From NCBI RefSeq assembly GCF_901827205.1, contig NZ_LR594675.1, forward strand, positions 3,906,001-3,970,000: 64,000 nt of DNA, written 5' to 3'. Made by a program: the position numbers and the translations under genes. This stretch comes from Variovorax sp. PBS-H4 (GTDB lineage Bacteria > Pseudomonadota > Gammaproteobacteria > Burkholderiales > Burkholderiaceae_C). Every line of letters starts with the position of its first letter. The first letter of the stretch is position 1. Shown in pieces: positions 8,767-17,447 of the stretch. The notes under the pieces are model-generated. The model saw only the letters and a program-made list of their open reading frames with translations, did not search any database and had not been told where the DNA came from.

Positions 8767-9591
8767 TCACTTGTGCAGGCCGCGCTCATCGGGCTCCTCG
8801 GTCGAGATGCTGATGACGCTCACGGGCTGGCCCTTGGCCTTTCGCCAGCCGTAGACCACATAGCCGCTCAATCCGTAGGCCACGAAGAGGCCGAACAGGA
8901 CGGTCGGCGGATGGATGTTGATGACCGCGATGGCGAGTGCGATCAGCACGATGACGGCGAAGGGCACGCTCTTCTTCATCTGGATGTCCTTGAAGCTGTA
9001 GAACGGTGCATTGGTCACCATCGTGAGGCCCGCATAGAGCGTGAAGCCGAAGGTGATCCAGGTGATCTGCTGCCAGGACAAATACAGCACCTCTCCGCCG
9101 CGCCTGCCCCATTCGGTCATCAGCCAGATGAACCCCGCCACCAGCGCCGCGGCTGCCGGGGAAGGCAGGCCCTGGAACCAGCGCTTGTCGACCACGCCGG
9201 TGTTGACGTTGAAACGCGCCAGCCGCAGCGCGGCGCAGGCGCAGTAGACGAAGGCCGCGATCCAGCCCCAGCGCCCCAGGCCCTTGAGAGACCATTCATA
9301 GGCGATCAAGGCCGGCGCAGCACCGAAGGACACCATGTCCGACAGGGAATCCATCTGCTCCCCGAACGCACTCTGCGTGTTGGTCATGCGCGCCACGCGC
9401 CCATCCAGGCTGTCGAGGATCATGGCCGCGAACACGCCGAGTGCTGCGAGGTCGAAGCGCCCATTCATCGCCATCACGATCGAATAGAAGCCCCCGAACA
9501 GCGCGGCCAGCGTAAACAGGTTCGGCAGGATATAGATGCCCTTGCGGCGCTTGCGCGGCGCTAGATCTTCGGGGAGCGTGTCGTCATGCAT
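8767..9591 (-). CDS. pssA: CDP-diacylglycerol--serine O-phosphatidyltransferase
   Basis: 274 residues, an integral membrane enzyme making phosphatidylserine, the precursor of phosphatidylethanolamine. The CDP-alcohol phosphatidyltransferase signature is intact: DSLDGRVAR followed by FGEQMDSLSD, placing the conserved Asp residues. Several hydrophobic segments follow, including a C-terminal pair around VPFAVIVLIALAIAVI. It sits between ilvC and the leu genes, a common arrangement in Burkholderiales. A terminator lies between it and ilvC. Confidence 0.93.
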   Translation of the reverse strand: MHDDTLPEDLAPRKRRKGIYILPNLFTLAALFGGFYSIVMAMNGRFDLAALGVFAAMILDSLDGRVARMTNTQSAFGEQMDSLSDMVSFGAAPALIAYEWSLKGLGRWGWIAAFVYCACAALRLARFNVNTGVVDKRWFQGLPSPAAAALVAGFIWLMTEWGRRGGEVLYLSWQQITWITFGFTLYAGLTMVTNAPFYSFKDIQMKKSVPFAVIVLIALAIAVINIHPPTVLFGLFVAYGLSGYVVYGWRKAKGQPVSVISISTEEPDERGLHK

Positions 9592-9635
9592 GGATCGGCG
9601 CAGTGTAGTTCAGCCGCCCACGCGGCACGAAAGAC

Positions 9636-9664
9636 AAAGGGCCACCCGCGTGGGTGGCCCTTTT
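9636..9664 (-). terminator. Rho-independent terminator after ilvC
   Basis: A 12-bp stem (9636-9647 with 9652-9663) with a 4-nt loop ends in T-rich sequence on both strands. It lies 19 nt beyond the ilvC stop and just upstream of pssA, so it most likely ends the ilvBHC transcript. Confidence 0.75.
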
Positions 9665-9682
9665 GCGAATCGAGAGGTCCGA

Positions 9683-10699
9683 TCAGTTGCGGGTCTGGTC
9701 GACCAGCTTGTTCTTCTTGATCCAGGGCATCATCGCGCGCAGTTTCTCGCCGACCACCTCGATCTGGTGCTCGGCGTTGAGGCGGCGGCGGCTCATCAGC
9801 GTAGGCGCGCCACCTGCGTTCTCGAGCACGAAGCTCTTGGCGTACTCGCCGGTCTGGATGTCCTTCAGGACCTGCTTCATCACCTTCTTGGTTTCCTCGG
9901 TCACGATGCGCGGACCCGTCACGTACTCGCCGTACTCCGCGTTGTTCGAGATCGAGTAGTTCATGTTGGCGATGCCGCCTTCATAGATCAGGTCGACGAT
10001 CAGCTTGAGCTCGTGCAGGCACTCGAAGTAGGCCATCTCGGGCGCGTAGCCAGCTTCCACCAGCGTCTCGAAGCCAGCCTTGATGAGTTCCACGGTACCG
10101 CCGCACAGCACGGCCTGCTCGCCGAAAAGGTCGGTCTCCGTCTCTTCGCGGAAGTTGGTCTCGATGATGCCGGCCTTGCCCCCGCCGTTGGCGGTCGCAT
10201 AGGACAGGGCCAGGTCGCGCGCCTTGCCGCTCTTGTCGGCGTGCACGGCGATCAGGTGCGGCACGCCGCCGCCCTGGGTGTACGTGCTGCGCACGGTGTG
10301 GCCGGGGGCCTTGGGCGCCACCATCCACACATCGAGATCGGCGCGCGGCTGCACAAAGCCGTAGTGCACATTGAAGCCGTGAGCGAACACCAGCGAGGCG
10401 CCTTCCTTGATGTTGGGGGCGACATCGTTCTTGTAGACGTTGGCGATCTGCTCGTCCGGCAGAAGAATCATCACCACGTCGGCCGACTTCACGGCATCCG
10501 CCACTTCGGCGACCTTGAGGCCCGCCTTCTCGACCTTGGGCCAGGACGCGCCGCCCTTGCGCAGGCCGACGACGACCTTCACGCCGCTGTCGTTGAGGTT
10601 CTGTGCGTGCGCATGGCCCTGGCTGCCATAGCCGATGATCGCCACGGTCTTGCCCTTGATCAGGCTCAGATCGGCGTCCTTGTCGTAATAGACCTTCAT
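9683..10699 (-). CDS. ilvC: Ketol-acid reductoisomerase (NADP+), class I
   Basis: 338 residues, the short class I length. It converts acetolactate or acetohydroxybutyrate to the dihydroxy acids of valine and isoleucine synthesis. The Rossmann motif GYGSQGHAHAQN is near residue 24; the knotted C-terminal domain carries the Mg-binding DLFGEQ and ECLHELKLIVDL segments. ATG 10699 (MKVYYDKDADLS) is the standard N-terminus. The gene is 43 nt downstream of ilvH in the ilvBHC operon. Confidence 0.97.
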   Translation of the reverse strand: MKVYYDKDADLSLIKGKTVAIIGYGSQGHAHAQNLNDSGVKVVVGLRKGGASWPKVEKAGLKVAEVADAVKSADVVMILLPDEQIANVYKNDVAPNIKEGASLVFAHGFNVHYGFVQPRADLDVWMVAPKAPGHTVRSTYTQGGGVPHLIAVHADKSGKARDLALSYATANGGGKAGIIETNFREETETDLFGEQAVLCGGTVELIKAGFETLVEAGYAPEMAYFECLHELKLIVDLIYEGGIANMNYSISNNAEYGEYVTGPRIVTEETKKVMKQVLKDIQTGEYAKSFVLENAGGAPTLMSRRRLNAEHQIEVVGEKLRAMMPWIKKNKLVDQTRN

Positions 10700-10742
10700 G
10701 GTGCTTGCTCCTTCGTAGATTCGATGAATGTGTGGGGGGTTC

Positions 10743-11234
10743 TCAAACGCGCAGAATGCGCTCGCCGCGGCCGATGCCGCTGGCGCCGGTGCGGACGGTC
10801 TCGAGGATGGCGCTGCGGTCGATGGCCTCGATGAAGGCATCGTTCTTCCCATGATCGCCGGTCAGCTCGATCGTGTAGCTCTTGTCGGTCACGTCGATGA
10901 TGCGGCCGCGGAAAATCTCGGCCATGCGCATCATCTCCTCGCGCTCCTTGCCGACCGCGCGCACCTTCACCATCATGAGCTCGCGCTCGGTGTAGGCGCC
11001 TTCGGTCAGGTCGACGACCTTGACGACCTCGATCAGGCGGTTGAGATGCTTGGTGATCTGCTCGATCACGTCGTCGGACCCGGCCGTCACAATGGTCATT
11101 CGAGACAGGCTGGCGTCCTCGGTGGGCGCGACGGTGAGCGATTCGATGTTGTAGCCGCGGGCGGAAAAAAGACCCACGACGCGGGAGAGTGCACCGGGCT
11201 CGTTCTCGAGCAGCACGGCAATGATGTGTTTCAT
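10743..11234 (-). CDS. ilvH: Acetolactate synthase small (regulatory) subunit
   Basis: 163 residues. It activates the catalytic subunit and confers valine feedback. The N-terminal ACT domain begins MKHIIAVLLENEPGALSRVVGLFSARGYNIESL, and a second ACT-like C-terminal domain (ELMMVKVRA, then ELTGDHGKNDAF) follows. ATG 11234 gives the family N-terminus. It follows ilvB after 132 nt and precedes ilvC. Confidence 0.96.
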   Translation of the reverse strand: MKHIIAVLLENEPGALSRVVGLFSARGYNIESLTVAPTEDASLSRMTIVTAGSDDVIEQITKHLNRLIEVVKVVDLTEGAYTERELMMVKVRAVGKEREEMMRMAEIFRGRIIDVTDKSYTIELTGDHGKNDAFIEAIDRSAILETVRTGASGIGRGERILRV

Positions 11235-11366
11235 GTCAGCAAGGGATTCCTCTTTTCGCCGCCCTCCCCTGCGCACGGTAATGCTCAGGCTCGACGGACA
11301 ATAGATTCATCCGGAAATGAGTTGATAAGGAGCCGGACCGCATCGCGAACCGGCCGTTCGTGGGGT

Positions 11367-13142
11367 CTACAAGTCTTCTGAACCGAGCAGCATTTCGGTA
11401 ATGCCCATGCCTGCCTTCACCATCGGGAACACGTTTTCGGTGGGGTCGGTGCGGAAATCCATGAACACGGTCCGATCCTTCAGCTTGCGGGCCTCGCGCA
11501 GTGCCGGCTCTACGTCCTGGGGGCGCTCGATCAGCATGCCCACGTGGCCGTAGGCCTCCGCCAGCTTCACGAAATTGGGCAGCGCATCCATGTAGCTGTG
11601 GCTGTAGCGGCCGGAGTATTCGATCTCCTGCCACTGGCGCACCATGCCCAGGTAGCGGTTGTTCAGGGACACGATCTTGATCGGCGTGTTGTACTGCAGG
11701 CAGGTGGACAGTTCCTGGATGCACATCTGCACCGAGCCCTCGCCGGTGACGCAGAACACCTCCGACTGCGGCTTCGCCAGCTTGATGCCCATTGCGTAGG
11801 GAATGCCCACGCCCATGGTGCCCAGCCCGCCGGAGTTGATCCAGCGGCGCGGCTCGTCGAAGCGGTAATACTGCGCCGCCCACATCTGGTGCTGGCCGAC
11901 ATCCGAAGTAATGTAGGTGTCGGTGCCCTTGGTCATGTCCCACAGCGTCTCGACCACCTTCTGGGGCTTGATCACGTCCTTGTTGCCGCGGTCGTACTTG
12001 AGGCAGTCCTTGCTGCGCCACCCTTCGATGGTGTCCCACCAGCTGGCCAGCGCCGCGCCGTCGGGTCTGACGCTGCTCTCCTTGATCATCGAGATCAGTT
12101 CGGTCAGCACTTCCTTCACATCGCCGACGATCGGGATGTCAACCTTCACCCGCTTCGAGATGCTCGAAGGATCGATGTCGACGTGGATGATCTTGCGCTC
12201 GTTCTGCGCGAAGTGCTTCGGGTTGCCGATCACGCGGTCGTCGAAGCGCGCACCTACGGCCAGCAGCACGTCGCAGTTCTGCATCGCATTGTTGGCCTCG
12301 ATGGTGCCGTGCATACCCAGCATGCCGAGGAACTTGCGGTCGGAAGCCGGATAGGCGCCCAGGCCCATCAGGGTGTTGGTGACCGGGTAGCCCAGCATGT
12401 CGACCAGCGCGCGCAGCTCGTTCGTTGCATTGCCGAGCAGCACGCCTCCGCCGGTATAGATATAGGGGCGCTTGGCCGAGAGCAGCAGTTGCAGCGCCTT
12501 GCGGATCTGGCCGCCATGGCCCTTGCGTACCGGGTTGTACGAGCGCATCTCGACCTTGTCGGGATAGCCGGCGTAGCTGACCTTCTTGAAGGATACGTCT
12601 TTCGGCACGTCCACCACCACAGGGCCAGGACGTCCACTGCGTGCAATGTGGAAGGCCTTCTTCATCGTCATCGCGAGGTCCCTGGGGTCCTTCACGAGAA
12701 AGTTGTGCTTGACGATCGGGCGCGTGATGCCGACCGTGTCGCATTCCTGGAAGGCATCCAGGCCGATGGCCGCCGTCGGCACCTGCCCCGAGATGATCAC
12801 CATCGGGATGCTGTCCATGTAAGCAGTCGCAATACCGGTGACCGCATTGGTCAGTCCGGGGCCCGAGGTCACGAGTGCCACGCCGACGTCGCCCGTGGCT
12901 CGCGCATAGCCGTCGGCCGCGTGGACCGCCGCTTGCTCGTGGCGTACCAGCACGTGCTGGATGGTGTCCTGCTTGTAGAACGCGTCGTAAATGTAGAGAA
13001 CCGCGCCGCCGGGATAGCCCCAGACGTACTGGACGCCTTCGGCCTGCAGTGCCTTGACCAGCACTTCAGCGCCCATGAGCTCTTGAGTTTGACTGCCGGT
13101 AACGGCTGCTGCGGAAGCGAGTTCCGCCTTTGAGATTTCCAT
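11367..13142 (-). CDS. ilvB: Acetolactate synthase large (catalytic) subunit
   Basis: 591 residues from ATG 13142. It is ThDP-dependent and makes acetolactate or acetohydroxybutyrate from pyruvate. RHEQAAVHAADGYARATG holds the catalytic Glu; the C-terminal ThDP-Mg motif reads GEGSVQM...LNN, with Glu where the family consensus is GDG. The codon is clearly GAG in the DNA. I chose MEISKAEL at 13142, with AAAGG upstream; an in-frame ATG at 13235 would add 31 unfamiliar residues. It heads the ilvBHC operon and is divergent from the sigma-factor gene. Confidence 0.95.
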   Translation of the reverse strand: MEISKAELASAAAVTGSQTQELMGAEVLVKALQAEGVQYVWGYPGGAVLYIYDAFYKQDTIQHVLVRHEQAAVHAADGYARATGDVGVALVTSGPGLTNAVTGIATAYMDSIPMVIISGQVPTAAIGLDAFQECDTVGITRPIVKHNFLVKDPRDLAMTMKKAFHIARSGRPGPVVVDVPKDVSFKKVSYAGYPDKVEMRSYNPVRKGHGGQIRKALQLLLSAKRPYIYTGGGVLLGNATNELRALVDMLGYPVTNTLMGLGAYPASDRKFLGMLGMHGTIEANNAMQNCDVLLAVGARFDDRVIGNPKHFAQNERKIIHVDIDPSSISKRVKVDIPIVGDVKEVLTELISMIKESSVRPDGAALASWWDTIEGWRSKDCLKYDRGNKDVIKPQKVVETLWDMTKGTDTYITSDVGQHQMWAAQYYRFDEPRRWINSGGLGTMGVGIPYAMGIKLAKPQSEVFCVTGEGSVQMCIQELSTCLQYNTPIKIVSLNNRYLGMVRQWQEIEYSGRYSHSYMDALPNFVKLAEAYGHVGMLIERPQDVEPALREARKLKDRTVFMDFRTDPTENVFPMVKAGMGITEMLLGSEDL

Positions 13143-13407
13143 GATCAACCTTTGCGTTTTTTCGGGAACGAAAAACCTTGGGTGCTCCTTCGCAAGCTCT
13201 TGTGAAGCCGCGTCGAAACTTGAGGCCAAAGCCATGAGCGGACTTGTCGAACCGCCGGACCGTGACCCGTTTGCCTTTTGACTTGCAGCGCGGATTATGA
13301 CATCGGAAAACTACTCAACACCGTTCGCGCGGCCGCAACGGGCCGGCAGGCATAATCCGCGGCGACAAAAACGCCCTGTCTCCGAGATTATTCCCACACG
13401 GCGCTCC

Positions 13408-13989
13408 ATGCGCCGGACTCGCTTGGCCACTGAACAAGAACTCTCCGATTTCCTGAAAGGCGTCGAACGGCGCGCCTTCAAGCGCACGGTCTACCACGTG
13501 CGGGATGAGGAAGCCGCGCTCGACATCGTGCAGGACAGCATGATGAAGCTGGCCGAGCACTACGGGGACAAGCCGCCCAACGAAATCCCGCTGCTGTTCC
13601 AGCGCATCCTCTCGAACTGCACCCTGGACTGGTTCCGGCGCCAGAAAACCCGGCGGGCACTCTTCTCGAACATGAGCGACTTCGAGACCATCGCCGAGGA
13701 CGGCGAATTCGACCTGCTCGAGCATTTCACGGTGAACACCGACACCCGGGAAAGCGAGAGTGCCGAGGACACCACCCGCCGCGCGCAGATTTTTCATCAG
13801 ATCGAGGAACAAATCGCCGCTTTGCCGGGTCGTCAACGCGAGGCCTTTTTGATGCGTTACTGGGAAGAAATGGACGTCGCTGAGACGGCCGCGGCCATGG
13901 GCTGCTCTGAAGGCAGCGTCAAGACTCACTGTTCGCGCGCCGTCCACGCCCTGAGCAAGGCACTCAAGGCCAAGGGAATTTCGCTATGA
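13408..13989 (+). CDS. ECF-type RNA polymerase sigma factor
   Basis: About 193 residues. Region 2 (DEEAALDIVQDSMMKLAEHY, DWFRRQKTRRALF) and region 4 (LPGRQREAFLMRYWEEMDVAETAAAMGCSEGSVKTHCSRA) are clear. The start is uncertain: ATG 13408 is used here, TTG 13423 (LATEQELSDFL) and ATG 13297 are alternatives, and none has a strong Shine-Dalgarno. The stop overlaps the start of the next gene, a small single-span membrane protein that could be its anti-sigma factor. Confidence 0.85.
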   Translation: MRRTRLATEQELSDFLKGVERRAFKRTVYHVRDEEAALDIVQDSMMKLAEHYGDKPPNEIPLLFQRILSNCTLDWFRRQKTRRALFSNMSDFETIAEDGEFDLLEHFTVNTDTRESESAEDTTRRAQIFHQIEEQIAALPGRQREAFLMRYWEEMDVAETAAAMGCSEGSVKTHCSRAVHALSKALKAKGISL

Positions 13990-14408
13990 ATACAACGCTT
14001 TCTACCTCTGCTTCGACGGAAGAGCAGTTCGGCCGCTTGGTGGCCGCGCGGCTTTCGGCCGGCGCCAAAGATCTGCCGCACGAGATCAGCGAGCGCCTGC
14101 GCGCCGCTCGCACGCAGGCGGTGGCGCGGCGCAAGGTGGTGCGCGAGCTGCAAGCGGCTCCTGCCGTGATGTCGAGCGGCAACACCGCGACGCTCGGGGG
14201 TGGCTGGTGGACGCGGGTCGGCTCGATCGTCCCGCTGATCGCGCTGGTGGCCGGTCTGATCGTCATCACCACGCTCCAGGAGGACAGCCGCACCAACGAG
14301 CTCGCCGAAGTCGATGCCGCGCTGCTGACCGACGACCTGCCGCCTGCTGCCTATACCGATCCAGGTTTTGCCCAGTTCCTGAAATCCGAGGCCACCGCCC
14401 AGCGCTGA
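13986..14408 (+). CDS. DUF3619 family membrane protein, candidate anti-sigma factor
   Basis: 140 residues, overlapping the sigma gene by ATGA. An N-terminal soluble part (about 75 residues, many Ala and Arg) precedes one membrane helix (IVPLIALVAGLIVITTL, about residues 78-95) and a short acidic tail ending KSEATAQR. The layout (small cytoplasmic domain, one span, translational coupling to an ECF sigma) resembles anti-sigma factors. That role is inferred; the family itself is of unknown function. Confidence 0.8.
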   Translation: MNTTLSTSASTEEQFGRLVAARLSAGAKDLPHEISERLRAARTQAVARRKVVRELQAAPAVMSSGNTATLGGGWWTRVGSIVPLIALVAGLIVITTLQEDSRTNELAEVDAALLTDDLPPAAYTDPGFAQFLKSEATAQR

Positions 14409-14459
14409 ATCCACGCTTCTTCACATGCGACAACGCTCTCGCCCTCACGCGCCTGATAT

Positions 14460-15254
14460 GTGGCGCCGGCTGCTGCCGAGCGCAGCCGGGGGGCGTGCGT
14501 GCTGGTGGTGTTCGCCCTCGCAGGCACTACCGTGGTGCCTGCCGACGCCCAGGTCCCGGCCCAGGGAGCGAGCTCGACAACCTCCGCCCCCGCGCCGAAG
14601 CCGGTGGCCCCGTCCAAGCCCTTGTGGCGGGATCTGAGCGCACGCCAGCAGCGCGCCCTGGAGCCGCTTGCATTGCAGTGGAACGGCTTGACCGAACCTC
14701 ACAAGCGCAAGTGGCTGGCCCTTTCTCGCAACTACGCCAGGCTGTCCCCGGCGGAGCAGGAAATCCTCCATAGCAGGATGACCGAATGGGCCACACTGAG
14801 CAACCAGCAACGCTCGCAGGCACGCTTCAACTTTGCCGAGGTGAAGCAAGTTCCGGTCGACGAGCGCAAAGCCAAGTGGGAGGCCTACCAGGCACTGAGC
14901 GAGGAAGAAAAGCGCGAGTTGGCCGCGCGTGCCAAACCGCGTCCTGGCGCTGCGGCGTCGATACGGCCGGTGCCGGCCCAGAAGCTGGTCCAGCTGCCTG
15001 CGCCCACGACTGATGCGCAACACACTCCGCGTATCCAGCTGGCGCCTCCGGCCTCCATGGCGCAGCCCTCGTTGACGCGCGTGCCGGCTCCGAGTCCGGC
15101 AGCGACGCATGTGGCGAGCCCGGCAGCAGGCCCGCCCGTTGCCGCGGAGGCGCAGGTGCCGGCGCCTTCCGCTCCGACTGCTGCCCCTGTGGATGCCTCG
15201 GTCTCAGCCACATCTCCGGCACGCACCAGCGATCAGCCCGCCGCAGCACCGTGA
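14460..15254 (+). CDS. DUF3106 family exported protein with Pro/Ala-rich tail
   Basis: 264 residues from GTG. A hydrophobic signal-like segment (VLVVFALAGTTVV) ends at ADA|Q. The DUF3106 core follows: LWRDLSARQQRALEPLALQW, KRKWLALSRNY, LSPAEQEILHSRMTEWATLS, then a long Pro/Ala-rich tail. The N-terminus is suspicious: an ATG at 14458 in another frame starts MWRRLLPSAAG and would join this frame if the G6 run at 14488-14493 had one more G, giving a more normal signal peptide. Function is unknown; it sits in the sigma/DUF3619 operon. Confidence 0.75.
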   Translation: MAPAAAERSRGACVLVVFALAGTTVVPADAQVPAQGASSTTSAPAPKPVAPSKPLWRDLSARQQRALEPLALQWNGLTEPHKRKWLALSRNYARLSPAEQEILHSRMTEWATLSNQQRSQARFNFAEVKQVPVDERKAKWEAYQALSEEEKRELAARAKPRPGAAASIRPVPAQKLVQLPAPTTDAQHTPRIQLAPPASMAQPSLTRVPAPSPAATHVASPAAGPPVAAEAQVPAPSAPTAAPVDASVSATSPARTSDQPAAAP

Positions 15255-15266
15255 TACAAGCTGTTG

Positions 15267-15836
15267 ATGGCTTCCAGTTCCTCCAACAGCGCCGGTGCCC
15301 GCGACACGGCCTTTCCTGATCCCTCCGCTTCCCCCGTTTCTGCCGAACTGAGCGCGCCCGGGCTGTGGCGGCGCATGGCCTGCTGGCTGTACGAGGGCAT
15401 GCTGCTGTTCGCGGTGGTGTTCGTCGCAGGCTGGCTGTTCAGCACACTGGGCCAGATGCGCGACGCCATGGATTCGCGCCGGCACCTGCTGCAGGCGTTC
15501 CTGTTCGTGGTGTTCGGCGTCTACTTCGTCTGGTTCTGGTCCAAGGGGCAGACGCTGGCCATGAAGACCTGGGGCATCCGCGTGGTCGACCGGCTCGGCC
15601 GGCCGGTCACCCAAGGCCGCGCGCTGCTGCGCTACCTGCTCTCCTGGGTCTGGTTCCTGCCGCCCCTGGCCGCCATCGCACCCTTCAGGCTGAAGGGTGC
15701 GGAATCTGCGGTGCTGATCTTGGGCTGGGTGATGGTCTGGGCGCTACTCTCGCGGTTTCACCCCGAACGCCAGTTCTGGCACGACGCGTGGGCTGGCACC
15801 CGCCTGATCCCCTCCAAACCCTTGAGCCGCAGATGA
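15267..15836 (+). CDS. RDD family membrane protein
   Basis: 189 residues. After a Ser/Ala/Pro-rich N-terminus the RDD domain begins at GLWRRMACWLYEGMLLFAVVF, with later helices AFLFVVFGVYFVWFWSKGQT and VLILGWVMVWALLSRF. The conserved GQTLAMKTWGIRVVD segment and the C-terminal ERQFWHDAWAGTRLI are typical of the family. It is probably an inner-membrane transport-related protein. It overlaps dgkA by ATGA. Confidence 0.88.
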   Translation: MASSSSNSAGARDTAFPDPSASPVSAELSAPGLWRRMACWLYEGMLLFAVVFVAGWLFSTLGQMRDAMDSRRHLLQAFLFVVFGVYFVWFWSKGQTLAMKTWGIRVVDRLGRPVTQGRALLRYLLSWVWFLPPLAAIAPFRLKGAESAVLILGWVMVWALLSRFHPERQFWHDAWAGTRLIPSKPLSRR

Positions 15837-16228
15837 GCAGTGTCAACAACCCGGTCAATCCACAGAAGTCGCGGCGCGGCCTGGAGCGCATCTGGCACGC
15901 CACGCTCATCTCGCTCGACGGGTTCCGCGCCGCGTGGAAAGAGGCCGCCTTCCGCCAGGAAGTGCTGTGCGCCATTGTCATGGTACCGGCCGCCTTCTGG
16001 GTCGGCCGGACGTGGGCCGAAACGGCGCTGCTCGCGGCGGTGGTGGTTCTGGTGATGATCGTCGAGTTGCTCAACACCGGCATCGAGGCGGCCATCGACC
16101 GCGTGGGTCCGGAATGGCACTCCTTCTCCAAGAACGCCAAGGACGTGGGCAGCGCCGCGGTCCTGCTGTCCATCCTCCTGTGTTGCGGCATCTGGTTTGC
16201 TGCACTGTGGCATCGCTTCGCCGGCTAG
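15833..16228 (+). CDS. dgkA: Diacylglycerol kinase
   Basis: 131 residues, close to the E. coli enzyme. It phosphorylates diacylglycerol to phosphatidic acid in the inner membrane. The conserved block IEAAIDRVGPEWHSFSKNAKD is present, and three membrane helices are visible (AIVMVPAAFWVG, ALLAAVVVLVMIVELL, AAVLLSILLCCGIWFAAL). The start overlaps the stop of the RDD gene, so translation is coupled. Confidence 0.93.
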   Translation: MSSVNNPVNPQKSRRGLERIWHATLISLDGFRAAWKEAAFRQEVLCAIVMVPAAFWVGRTWAETALLAAVVVLVMIVELLNTGIEAAIDRVGPEWHSFSKNAKDVGSAAVLLSILLCCGIWFAALWHRFAG

Positions 16229-16283
16229 CGCGAACGGCCACGAATGCAAGCCGCGCGTCATCCGGCGGCGGCATGATCGGGGA

Positions 16284-16874
16284 ATGACCCCTTCTTTTTC
16301 GATTTGCGTGTATTGCGGCTCGCGCCCCGGCGAGCGACAGGATTTCTCGGCGGCGGCCCGATCCGTCGGGCGTTGGATCGGGGAACACGGCGGCCAACTG
16401 GTTTACGGCGGCGGGCGCACCGGCTTGATGGGCACGGTGGCCGAGGCGACGCGCGACAGCGGCGGACGAGTGGTCGGCATCATCCCGAAGGCGCTGGTCG
16501 ACAAGGAGCTCGCCAATCCCCTGTGCGACGAGTTGCACGTGGTCGACACCATGCATGAGCGCAAGGCCATGATGGGAGAGCGTGCCGATGCCTTCATTGC
16601 CCTGCCGGGCGGCATCGGCACTTTCGAGGAACTGTTCGAGATCTGGACCTGGCGCCAGCTCGGCTACCACGACAAGCCGGTCGGCATCCTCGATGTGGCG
16701 GGCTACTACGGCGGCTTGCTCGAGTTCCTCGCCCACAGCGTGCGCGAGGGCTTCATGGGCGAGTGGCAGATGGGGTTGATCCGGTCGGGAACCGAGGCGC
16801 CTGCCCTGCTCGAGGCGCTGGTCGAGGAGGCTCGCCGCCACCCCAGGGGCGACAAGCTCGCCGAGGTGCTGTGA
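16284..16874 (+). CDS. LOG family protein (cytokinin riboside phosphoribohydrolase-like)
   Basis: 196 residues. The Rossmann-like TIGR00730/LOG fold starts with ICVYCGSRPG; both family motifs are present, GGGRTGLMG and PGGIGTFEELFE. LOG enzymes release a base from nucleoside 5'-monophosphates. The physiological substrate here is unknown. ATG 16284 gives the family N-terminus. It converges on the PII gene. Confidence 0.92.
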   Translation: MTPSFSICVYCGSRPGERQDFSAAARSVGRWIGEHGGQLVYGGGRTGLMGTVAEATRDSGGRVVGIIPKALVDKELANPLCDELHVVDTMHERKAMMGERADAFIALPGGIGTFEELFEIWTWRQLGYHDKPVGILDVAGYYGGLLEFLAHSVREGFMGEWQMGLIRSGTEAPALLEALVEEARRHPRGDKLAEVL

Positions 16875-16878
16875 AAGC

Positions 16879-17217
16879 CTAGACGGCCTGCTCGTCTTCC
16901 TCGCCGGTGCGGATGCGCACCACGCGCTCGACATTGGTCACGAAGATCTTGCCGTCGCCGATCTTGCCGGTGCGAGCGGCCGCGACGATTGCGTCGACGC
17001 AGCGGTCCAGGTCGGCCTCGTTGACCACCACTTCGACCTTCATCTTCGGCAGGAAGTCGACCACATATTCGGCGCCGCGATAAAGCTCGGTGTGGCCCTT
17101 CTGCCGGCCGAAGCCCTTGACCTCCGTGACGGTGAGCCCGGTGACGCCGACTTCGGCCAGCGCCTCGCGCACGTCGTCGAGCTTGAACGGTTTGACGATG
17201 GCGGTGATTTGCTTCAT
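16879..17217 (-). CDS. glnK: Nitrogen regulatory protein PII
   Basis: 112 residues, the standard length. It is a trimeric signal protein that senses 2-oxoglutarate and ATP/ADP. MKQITAIVKPFKLDDVREAL starts the fold; the T-loop TELYRGAEY places Tyr51, the uridylylation site. GlnB and GlnK cannot be separated from sequence alone: no amtB or nadE gene is adjacent in this window, so the symbol is provisional. Confidence 0.93.
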   Translation of the reverse strand: MKQITAIVKPFKLDDVREALAEVGVTGLTVTEVKGFGRQKGHTELYRGAEYVVDFLPKMKVEVVVNEADLDRCVDAIVAAARTGKIGDGKIFVTNVERVVRIRTGEEDEQAV

Positions 17218-17447
17218 AGAGTCTCTTTCTATCGGCGAATTTCGTTGAACTTGCTTGCCATAGGGTAGCGCCAATCGGCACCCGAGCGGCGACAGCCCAC
17301 CCGGAGTCCACGATGCCTTCGCCGTCCTGCATGTAGCGTGCCAGGGGCACGCCCATCGAAAAAGATTATGTCATTCGCCTTTCTGCGCTGAAGGCTTGGG
17401 GAGGGTATCGGGCGCGCCATCGCAGGGGCTGCTACGCTCGGCGGGCC

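Noticed and set aside
11544..13133. 529-codon plus-strand frame opposite ilvB
   Set aside because: Antisense shadow of a clear acetolactate synthase, no domain resemblance.
13143..13235. Upstream extension of ilvB to ATG 13235
   Set aside because: 31 unfamiliar residues; ATG 13142 has a Shine-Dalgarno and the family N-terminus. Not fully excluded.
14425..14637. 70-codon frame starting at ATG 14425 as a separate gene
   Set aside because: Better explained as the broken N-terminus of the DUF3106 gene.
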